Assembly: GCA_002376965.1 (NCBI GenBank)
Contig: DFOV01000053.1
Location: forward strand, 1-5,097
Length of the DNA stretch: 5,097 bases
Reading direction: 5' to 3'
Source: Gammaproteobacteria bacterium UBA3532
GTDB lineage: Bacteria > Pseudomonadota > Gammaproteobacteria > Enterobacterales > UBA3532
This document shows positions 1 to 5,097 of the stretch, piece after piece (position 1 is the stretch's first letter; the number at the start of each line of letters is the position of its first letter). The translations under genes and the position numbers were made by a program. Under the pieces are notes generated by a model. It was given only the letters and a program-made list of their open reading frames with translations. It was not told the DNA's origin and did no database searches.

Positions 1-969
1 AATCATTCGCCGAACGACGGAGTGGTTGGCGTTGATAGTGTTACCACAGCCACTGTAGTTGGAATAGTACTGCTTGTCTTGTTCCAGGGTGTAGTAGGAA
101 CGGTTGGCAAAGCCACGCAGCGACATGCAAGGGCCATTTTGGTCCCCCTCATTAGTGTGGTTAAACACCACGTCAAGAATGACTTCAATGCCTGCTTTGT
201 GGAATTCTTTAACCATGTCTTTGAATTCGCGTACCACATCCAGTGGATCATCGCTGGTGCTATATCCGGCGTGTGGGGCGAAAAATGCCATCGGGCTATA
301 ACCCCAGTAGTTGGATAAGCCATCTTGTATGACGTGATCATCAAATTGCTGAACCGGCATCAATTCAACGGCCGTTATGCCCAGTTCTTTCAAGTAGGGT
401 ATTTTCTCAACCAGGCCGGAGTATGTACCTCGCTTGGCCTTTTTTACCCCCGAGCTGGAGTGTCGGGTAAAACCGCCAACATGCAATTCGTAGATAACGG
501 TTTCTGAATAGGGGCGATTGATTGGAATGTCGTCTTCCCAGTCATAATTACGTCGATCGACAACGACTGCTTTGGCTGCATGAATACAATTATCTCCAGG
601 ACGGCAAGCGGCGACTGGATCATACTTTTCAGGAAAGGCGACTGCGTGGGCATAGGGATCTATCAGCACTTTGGCACCATCAAAACGATGTCCCTCACTA
701 GGCGACGATGGGCCGTAGACTCGGTACGCATAGACCTGACCTTCTTTTAAGCCCTGAATAAATACATGCCAATAATGAAAGGTGCGGTCGCGTTTAGGAT
801 CGAGGCGTATGCAGCGACTGGGTTTAGTGTCATCGATATCATCAAACAGCAATAGCTCGACCGATGTGGCATATTTGGCATAAACGCTGAAATTGACGCC
901 GTGAGGAAACACGGTTGCGCCGAGAGGAAAGCTTTTTCCTGGGATAATATGAGAGTCATAGGTATACAT
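1..969 (-). CDS. glgX: Glycogen debranching enzyme, GlgX/isoamylase type (N-terminal 323 residues; cut by window edge)
   Basis: The reading frame is open from the ATG at 969 to base 1 with no stop. An in-frame TAA at 975-973 leaves this ATG as the only reasonable start; its ribosome binding site is weak (GAG/TAAGA-like). The protein opens with GKSFPLGATV and GVNFSVYAK (about residues 11-31), the usual start of the CBM48/isoamylase N-terminal domain, which extends to about residue 110 (YRVYGP at 82-87, HRFDGAKVLIDPYA at 94-107). The GH13 barrel begins near residue 155 (VIYELHVGGFT 158-168), followed by NYWGYSP (220-226) and conserved region I, DVVFNHT (266-272). The stretch NYSGCGNT (304-311) is typical of GlgX and plant or cyanobacterial isoamylases. 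The family hydrolyses alpha-1,6 branches of glycogen or limit dextrins in the cytoplasm. The catalytic Asp, Glu and Asp of regions II-IV lie outside the window, so activity and the exact subgroup (GlgX versus TreX/isoamylase) cannot be settled. It is divergent from the fructosamine kinase gene. Base usage resembles its neighbours and no frameshift is seen. Confidence 0.93.
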   Translation of the reverse strand, partial: MYTYDSHIIPGKSFPLGATVFPHGVNFSVYAKYATSVELLLFDDIDDTKPSRCIRLDPKRDRTFHYWHVFIQGLKEGQVYAYRVYGPSSPSEGHRFDGAKVLIDPYAHAVAFPEKYDPVAACRPGDNCIHAAKAVVVDRRNYDWEDDIPINRPYSETVIYELHVGGFTRHSSSGVKKAKRGTYSGLVEKIPYLKELGITAVELMPVQQFDDHVIQDGLSNYWGYSPMAFFAPHAGYSTSDDPLDVVREFKDMVKEFHKAGIEVILDVVFNHTNEGDQNGPCMSLRGFANRSYYTLEQDKQYYSNYSGCGNTINANHSVVRRMI

Positions 970-1060
970 ATCTTACATCTCATTCATGGTAGATTGTCGG
1001 TGAGTGTAACCATATACCGCTGATTCCTCAAGAATATCACGGGTACAACTGGAGAGATAA
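970..1060. other. Divergent intergenic region between debranching enzyme and fructosamine kinase genes
   Basis: This 91-bp gap must hold the 5' signals of both flanking genes because they point away from each other. The minus-strand promoter candidate is listed separately. On the plus strand only a poor match is visible: TAGATT (990-995), 17 bp, then TATACC (1013-1018), three and four matches respectively. If both are real, the two promoters overlap face to face and could interfere or share an operator. No clear operator palindrome is visible; the 5-bp arms ATGGT (986-990) and ACCAT (1009-1013) are too short to support one. Confidence 0.4.
1003..1031 (-). promoter_or_regulatory. Candidate sigma-70 promoter for the debranching enzyme gene
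   Basis: Read on the minus strand, TTGAGG (1031-1026, four of six matches to the -35 consensus) is followed after exactly 17 bp by TACACT (1008-1003, four of six matches to the -10 consensus). The implied transcription start near 996 would give a leader of roughly 27 nt before the ATG at 969. This is a by-eye consensus match only. Confidence 0.35.
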
Positions 1061-1063
1061 TTG
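1051..1063 (+). promoter_or_regulatory. Ribosome binding site that fixes a TTG start for the fructosamine kinase gene
   Basis: GGAGAG at 1051-1056 lies four bases before TTG at 1061-1063, and an in-frame TAA sits directly in front at 1058-1060. No ATG occurs in frame until about residue 106, inside the kinase fold. The strong Shine-Dalgarno sequence together with the need to include the family's N-terminal lobe makes the TTG the start. Confidence 0.8.
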
Positions 1064-1909
1064 GATCGCTGGAAAGCTGAACTAGCCTCAGAGTTGCAGT
1101 TGGGGCGTATTCGAGCGGCTGAAACGCTGAGTGGCGGATGTATTCACCTGGTTGAGCGCTGGCGTTGCGATAGTCAAAGTGTCGTGGTCAAGTCTAATCG
1201 TCAGCCAGTGCCGGGTATTTTCGAGGCAGAATCTCGTGGTTTGCAAGCACTGGCTGATAGTCAAACACTCCGAGTGCCACAGGTGTTGGCTGTGAGCGAA
1301 CGGTATCTGGTGTTGGAAGACCTGGGAAATGGAATTAAGCGAAACGATTTTGACCAACAGTTAGGGCAAGGGCTGGCAATGCTCCATCGACTGCCTCAGT
1401 CTGATTTTGGTTTTACCTGCAATACTTTTTGCGGCTCGACCTTGCAGCTTAACCCCATGATACAGGACGGTTGGGTCTTTTTTGGGGAATATCGGCTGTG
1501 CTTTCAGGCGCGTCTGGCACGAGATAACGGCTATATTGATAGCGGGTTGAGTCAGAGAATCGATGCAATAGCGCAGCGCTTGGCGCAATGGATTCCCTAT
1601 CAAGCATCGGCATTGATTCATGGTGATCTGTGGTCAGGTAATGTGCATTGTTGTACTGATGGTCGTCCTGCGCTGATTGACCCGGCGGCTTATTGGGGCT
1701 GGCCAGAAGCTGATTTAGCAATGACAAGGCTGTTTGGCGGATTTGGTCGGGATTTTTATGATGCGTACAACGAGGCGCGGCCTTTGGAGCCTGAATTTGA
1801 ACAGCGTATCCCGCTGTATAACCTGTATCACCTGCTGAATCATTTGAACCTGTTTGGCGGCAGTTATTTGGCTCAGGTGTGTCGGATTGTGGCCGATTTT
1901 ACTGATTAA
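1061..1909 (+). CDS. Fructosamine kinase family protein (FN3K/YniA-like)
   Basis: This 282-residue protein is close to the usual length of bacterial fructosamine kinases (about 285-290). The family is a cytoplasmic protein-kinase-like fold that phosphorylates fructosamine or ribulosamine adducts on proteins or small amines, which makes them unstable and removes the glycation. Visible landmarks are the P-loop motif SGGCIH (24-29) with the family cysteine C27, the ATP-binding lysine K44 in VVVKSN, a helix-C-like FEAESRGL with E55/E57, the hinge LVLEDL (83-88), the catalytic loop HGDLWSGN (187-194, D189), the metal-binding D207 in IDPAAYWG, then DLAM and LFGGF, and the C-terminal YNLYHLLNHLNLFGGSY that is diagnostic for this family rather than for aminoglycoside or choline kinases. 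The start is TTG with a strong ribosome binding site. It is divergent from the debranching gene and 69 bp before the hybrid kinase gene. All expected catalytic residues are present. The true substrate (ribulosamine, erythrulosamine or fructosamine) cannot be told from sequence. Confidence 0.93.
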   Translation: MDRWKAELASELQLGRIRAAETLSGGCIHLVERWRCDSQSVVVKSNRQPVPGIFEAESRGLQALADSQTLRVPQVLAVSERYLVLEDLGNGIKRNDFDQQLGQGLAMLHRLPQSDFGFTCNTFCGSTLQLNPMIQDGWVFFGEYRLCFQARLARDNGYIDSGLSQRIDAIAQRLAQWIPYQASALIHGDLWSGNVHCCTDGRPALIDPAAYWGWPEADLAMTRLFGGFGRDFYDAYNEARPLEPEFEQRIPLYNLYHLLNHLNLFGGSYLAQVCRIVADFTD

Positions 1910-1978
1910 TTCTCATGCAATGTTGCAGAAAATACGCTATACCTACTAAGGGAACCATTAGCAAAGAAGTGTATTTCC
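1910..1978 (+). promoter_or_regulatory. Leader of the hybrid kinase gene with a weak promoter candidate and ribosome binding site
   Basis: The 69-bp gap contains no hairpin followed by a T-run, so the upstream gene shows no intrinsic terminator here. A weak promoter candidate is TTGCAG (1923-1928), 15 bp, TACTAA (1944-1949). A purine-rich AAAGAAG (1963-1969) is the likely ribosome binding site, nine bases before the ATG at 1979. The perfect 12-bp palindrome TGCAATGTTGCA (1916-1927) overlaps the -35-like hexamer and might be a protein-binding site, but it is too short to claim. Confidence 0.3.
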
Positions 1979-4900
1979 ATGCCTGAATTAGGGACAACAT
2001 TACCAGCGCGCCACCGTTTATCAGTAAAACTATTAGCATTGATGTTGGGCTTTATTTTGCTCAGTCTGGCCGCTACCTATCTATCTTTTCAAACAGTAGG
2101 ACGACCACTTTTTGAGGAGCAGGCCAATAAGTTCAGCGAGGTGCTTGGCAAGCAAATTGTGCTTAAGTTGCATGAACGACTTGCTGCTACAGAAGCCCTT
2201 ACCCAGGCTATGGCTAACTTGGCCGCAACATTGCCCAAAGACAGCGCGGTTATTCATAAGGTTATACCGCAGATCCTGGAAGCTCATGGTTTGGCCAGCT
2301 TGATTGCTGGCGGTGGTGTTTGGCCTGAGCCATATACCTTCAATCCAGACGTTGAGCGTCGCTCATTCTTCTGGGCGCGCGATAGCCATAATAACTTCGT
2401 TTATTACGATGACTATAATGACCCTGAGGGTAATGGCTATCACAATGAGGAGTGGTATGTTCCCGCCCGCTTTTTACCGCCAAACCGTGTTTACTGGTCC
2501 CGTTCTTATATCGATCCATATTCCCTTGAGCCGATGGTTACCTGCACCGCTCCATATTTTCACCGAGGGCGATTTGCCGGTGTAGTGACTATTGATCTGA
2601 GGTTGTCGGGTTTGGACCAATTTATGGTGAAGTTGCTTCAGGATACGGGTGGGTATGCCTTTGCCGTCGATCGAAATAATACTCTGATTTCTTTTCCTGA
2701 TTCGGAGATGGCTGTGCAGCAAACCGTGGATGAAAATGGCAATATCTCACGCGTTTATTTAGGAACAGCTGAGGTTGCGATCAATCAACCCAGTTTTAGC
2801 GCTATCGCTGAGCAGCTAGACGACTCCATCGATACGGTATTGCTATCGCTGATGGAAAAAGCCAATAGTTCACTGCTCAGTATCTCTACGGCGATTGAAG
2901 ATGGCTCTTATCAGGTTGACCCTGATGAGGCGAAAAGAATAGCAGGAATTTTACTCAGTGATGCCAGTGACGTAGAGAAATTACACCAGTTTACGACGGA
3001 TACCGATCCGATCGTTGCTGAGCCATTGAATGTTAGCCTTTTTAGTGTCGGGGCGACAGGGTGGCGGGTTGTGGTGGCTGTGCCACAGCGGGCAGTTGAG
3101 TCCAGAATTGGTTTTATCAGCCAGCGCTTACTTACCTGGATCTTGGCGTCCACTTTGGTGGTATGTTTACTCACCGCCTTGCTCTTCAACAAGTTCTTTT
3201 TATCTCCGGTGAAAAAGCTGACGGCACAAATGAAAAATCTGGTAAGCAAAGACACGCGTCATGGCTCTTTGGTTTTGGGCGGTAAGCACGAGTTATCGTT
3301 ATTAGCTGAGTGGTTTAATTTGCGAACTCAGCTGTTAAACGAAGCTTTAACGCACCTGCAACAGCGCAACGATGCGCTGGATCAGGCGAGGCATGAGGCC
3401 ACAGAATCGAAGGAGATCGCCGAGAAGGCGAATCAGGCAAAGACCGAGTTTATCAGCAATATGAGCCATGAAATTCGTACACCGATGAACGGTGTGGTTG
3501 GGATGTTGGGGCTATTGAAACGAACCAATAGCTTATCGGCGCAACAGGCCGAATACGTTAAGCTCGCCCAATCCAGCGCCGATACCTTGATGACCCTGAT
3601 AAACGAAATACTCGATTTCTCACGCATCGATGCCGGTGAATTAAAGCTGGAAGTGATTGAGTTTAGCCTGATCGATGCATTGGATGAGTTCGTGGATTTT
3701 ATGGCATTGCGTTGTCAGGAAAAGGGATTGGATTTGGTATTACATATCGACACGACACTCCCCGAGCGCATTGCTGGCGATCCAGCCAGAATAAGGCAAA
3801 TATTAAATAACCTGGTTTCCAATTCGATTAAATTTACCCACAGTGGTGAAATCAGCCTTGAAGTGTTGAAGCAAGATAAAGATGGTCAGCCCTTCGTCTA
3901 TTTTCGCGTTACTGATACCGGGATAGGTATCCCGAGGCAGCGCTTAGAGGAGATCTTTGATTCCTTTTCTCAAGGAGACTCTTCCCTGACGCGAGAGTAC
4001 GGCGGCACCGGTATTGGGCTGACACTGGTTCATCAACTGGTCAACTTAATGGATGGGACTGTGGGAGTCGAAAGTGAGCTTGGTAAAGGCTCCTGCTTTT
4101 GGTTCGAGATCCCATTACAAAGTTCTGGCGGCAGTGTCAATGATCTTCCTATGTCATTACATGGTAAGCGTGTCATGCTGGTCGAGTCGCACGGAGCCAG
4201 TTTAACCGCATTAAGTGATTATCTATCATACTGGGGAATGTTAGTCGATGTGGCTGGAAATGCTGACGAAGCCATCAAGCATGTCAGTAACCCTGACTAC
4301 CGTTGCGACGTAGCGGTTATTGATGGGCAAATGCGTTGCAGCGATCACCTGTTATTGCCCGATGCGTTGATGGAGCGCGGTAATAACCTGCCTTTAGTCA
4401 TTATGCTTCCATTGATCCGCCAGCAAGAGTTGCCAGGATACCACCGGCCACAGACCAAGGTAATTACTCGACCGGTCAAGCGACGAGTACTCGCGGCAGC
4501 ATTGACCGAAGTCACTCAGCAATCAGTTTCCTCGCCAAAGACAAAGCGTAACAAAGGTCAAGCTAATGGTTTCACCCGTATTTTAGTGGTAGAGGACAAT
4601 GCTGTTAATCAGCAAGTTGCTACCGGTATTTTGAATGAGTTGGGATATGTCAGTCATGCCGTTGCTAATGGCAGAGAGTGTATTGAAGCGCTAAAAACGG
4701 CACCACCCAGCGCACCCTATCTGGCGATTTTGATGGATTGCCAGATGCCCGAAATGAACGGCTATGATGCAACGCGCTTGATTCGAGCCAATGTGACCGA
4801 TGGCTATGATAGTGATATTCCCATTATTGCCATGACGGCACACGCACAGGATGCCGACAGAGATAAGTGTCTGGCTTGTGGCATGAATGACTATCTGGCC

Positions 4901-4993
4901 AAGCCGGTACGTCCTGAGGAGCTGCAAAAAAAGTTGAAAAAGTGGTTAGGTGATCATGCGACCACTAACTATCTATCCTCGGAAAACGTTTGA
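1979..4993 (+). CDS. Membrane hybrid sensor histidine kinase: Cache sensor, HAMP, HisKA, HATPase, degenerate REC, canonical REC
   Basis: This 1004-residue inner-membrane protein senses an extracytoplasmic signal and autophosphorylates on histidine. Membrane segment 1 spans about residues 16-37. The roughly 340-residue outer region is of the double-Cache type: VYYDDYNDP (141-149), EEWY (157-160), WSRSYIDP (173-180), VTCTAPY (187-193), FAGVVTIDL (199-207), and a second module with GYAFAVDRNN (225-234) and GWRVVVAVP (361-369). Membrane segment 2 is about 384-408. HAMP follows (about 405-458, P410, E438), then a helical coiled-coil linker to 490. HisKA has NMSHEIRTPMN with phospho-acceptor H497. 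HATPase shows the N box around N615, the G1 box DTGIGIP (646-652), the F box FDSF (660-663) and the G2 box GGTGIG (675-680). The first receiver (about 730-845) is degenerate. The second (about 866-990) is intact: E872/D873, phospho-acceptor D920 in MDCQMP, T953, K975. There is no HPt domain. The ATG at 1979 gives a normal charged N-terminus before the first membrane segment, with no closer alternative. The layout resembles BarA/TorS-type kinases but lacks their HPt; ligand, partner and target are unknown. No response regulator is encoded in the window. Confidence 0.95.
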   Translation: MPELGTTLPARHRLSVKLLALMLGFILLSLAATYLSFQTVGRPLFEEQANKFSEVLGKQIVLKLHERLAATEALTQAMANLAATLPKDSAVIHKVIPQILEAHGLASLIAGGGVWPEPYTFNPDVERRSFFWARDSHNNFVYYDDYNDPEGNGYHNEEWYVPARFLPPNRVYWSRSYIDPYSLEPMVTCTAPYFHRGRFAGVVTIDLRLSGLDQFMVKLLQDTGGYAFAVDRNNTLISFPDSEMAVQQTVDENGNISRVYLGTAEVAINQPSFSAIAEQLDDSIDTVLLSLMEKANSSLLSISTAIEDGSYQVDPDEAKRIAGILLSDASDVEKLHQFTTDTDPIVAEPLNVSLFSVGATGWRVVVAVPQRAVESRIGFISQRLLTWILASTLVVCLLTALLFNKFFLSPVKKLTAQMKNLVSKDTRHGSLVLGGKHELSLLAEWFNLRTQLLNEALTHLQQRNDALDQARHEATESKEIAEKANQAKTEFISNMSHEIRTPMNGVVGMLGLLKRTNSLSAQQAEYVKLAQSSADTLMTLINEILDFSRIDAGELKLEVIEFSLIDALDEFVDFMALRCQEKGLDLVLHIDTTLPERIAGDPARIRQILNNLVSNSIKFTHSGEISLEVLKQDKDGQPFVYFRVTDTGIGIPRQRLEEIFDSFSQGDSSLTREYGGTGIGLTLVHQLVNLMDGTVGVESELGKGSCFWFEIPLQSSGGSVNDLPMSLHGKRVMLVESHGASLTALSDYLSYWGMLVDVAGNADEAIKHVSNPDYRCDVAVIDGQMRCSDHLLLPDALMERGNNLPLVIMLPLIRQQELPGYHRPQTKVITRPVKRRVLAAALTEVTQQSVSSPKTKRNKGQANGFTRILVVEDNAVNQQVATGILNELGYVSHAVANGRECIEALKTAPPSAPYLAILMDCQMPEMNGYDATRLIRANVTDGYDSDIPIIAMTAHAQDADRDKCLACGMNDYLAKPVRPEELQKKLKKWLGDHATTNYLSSENV

Positions 4994-5050
4994 ATAGGGT
5001 GATTTTAATACGTTATTCTCTCGTTGACTAAAAACGAAGAGGAGACTGAA
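4994..5050 (+). promoter_or_regulatory. Leader of the dehydrogenase gene: -10-like hexamer, hairpin and strong ribosome binding site
   Basis: GAGGAGA (5039-5045) is a strong ribosome binding site five bases before the ATG at 5051. CTCTCGTT (5018-5025) can pair with AACGA-GAG (5033-5041) through eight base pairs with A5038 bulged and a seven-base loop, covering part of that site. There is no T-run after it, so it is not an intrinsic terminator. TTTAAT (5004-5009) matches five of six positions of a -10 box, but no good -35 hexamer lies at the right distance, so an independent promoter is only possible. Confidence 0.45.
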
Positions 5051-5097
5051 ATGGAACTAAAACAGAAAGTTGCTTTGATTACTGGTGGTGGTTCGGG
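5051..5097 (+). CDS. Short-chain dehydrogenase/reductase (SDR), N-terminal fragment cut by window edge
   Basis: Only 15 full codons and two bases are present. They encode MELKQKVALITGGGS, and the next codon begins GG, so it is glycine. A short polar start, a VALITG beta strand and a TGGGSG turn are the standard opening of the classical SDR family, whose TGxxxGxG motif binds NAD(P)H in a Rossmann fold. The start is well supported by the strong ribosome binding site. Classical SDRs of about 250 residues with this opening include 3-oxoacyl-ACP reductases, 3-hydroxyacyl-CoA dehydrogenases and many others. The fragment is too short to choose among them or to see the catalytic Ser-Tyr-Lys. It lies 57 bp downstream of the hybrid kinase gene in the same direction and may be co-transcribed with it. 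Confidence 0.8.
   Translation, partial: MELKQKVALITGGGS

Noticed and set aside
22..507. Open plus-strand frames at 22-318 and 325-507
   Set aside because: They lie antisense to the debranching enzyme, which has unmistakable family motifs on the minus strand; their translations show no family features and no ribosome binding site was found.
747..983. Minus-strand open frame at 983-747 overlapping the start of the debranching enzyme in another frame
   Set aside because: The overlapping frame from 969 carries the CBM48/isoamylase sequence without interruption; the other frame is a shadow, and no frameshift is needed to explain it.
986..1013. Inverted ATGGT ... ACCAT in the divergent region
   Set aside because: Five-base arms separated by 18 bases occur often by chance and match no operator I can name.
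1061..1909. Aminoglycoside phosphotransferase or choline kinase as the identity of the 282-residue kinase
   Set aside because: The catalytic loop is shared with those families, but the GCI P-loop, the DPAAYWG motif and the C-terminal YNLYHLLNHLNLFGG block are specific to fructosamine kinases.
1916..1927. Perfect 12-bp palindrome TGCAATGTTGCA
   Set aside because: The arms are five bases with a two-base centre, too short for a terminator hairpin and common by chance; no T-run follows. Kept only as a note in the leader feature.
5024..5029. TTGACT as a -35 box for the dehydrogenase gene
   Set aside because: Although it matches five of six consensus bases, a -10 at proper spacing would fall on the start codon at 5051, so it cannot drive this gene.

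Overview
The window looks like ordinary chromosomal DNA of a gammaproteobacterium, probably a marine or otherwise environmental one. This rests on protein style only: a bacterial fructosamine kinase, a BarA/TorS-like hybrid histidine kinase, a GlgX/isoamylase-type debranching enzyme and moderate base composition. There is no rRNA or other marker here, so the genus cannot be named.

Layout. Positions 1-969 (minus strand) hold the first 323 codons of a glycogen debranching enzyme of the GlgX/isoamylase type; the rest runs off the left edge. A 91-bp divergent intergenic region (970-1060) follows, with a plausible sigma-70 promoter for the debranching gene. On the plus strand come a complete fructosamine kinase family gene (1061-1909, TTG start), a complete 1004-residue membrane hybrid sensor histidine kinase (1979-4993), and the first 15 codons plus two bases of a short-chain dehydrogenase/reductase (5051 to the right edge). 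Gaps on the plus strand are 69 and 57 bp, and neither contains a recognisable intrinsic terminator, so read-through across the three plus-strand genes is possible but not shown.

How the parts relate. The debranching enzyme and the fructosamine kinase are both linked to sugar metabolism: glycogen or maltodextrin breakdown releases reducing sugars, and fructosamine kinase repairs the sugar-protein adducts that such sugars form. That functional link is inference. The hybrid kinase has an N-terminal membrane segment, a large extracytoplasmic Cache-type sensor, a second membrane segment, HAMP, HisKA, HATPase, a degenerate receiver and a canonical receiver, but no HPt domain. It must therefore pass phosphate to a partner encoded elsewhere. 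Its signal and target cannot be read from the window.

No mobile element, CRISPR array, RNA gene or clearly new system was found. The points most worth a second look are the degenerate first receiver, the helical insertion and altered ligand motif in the sensor domain, the P-loop cysteine in the fructosamine kinase, and a hairpin that would cover the ribosome binding site of the dehydrogenase gene.
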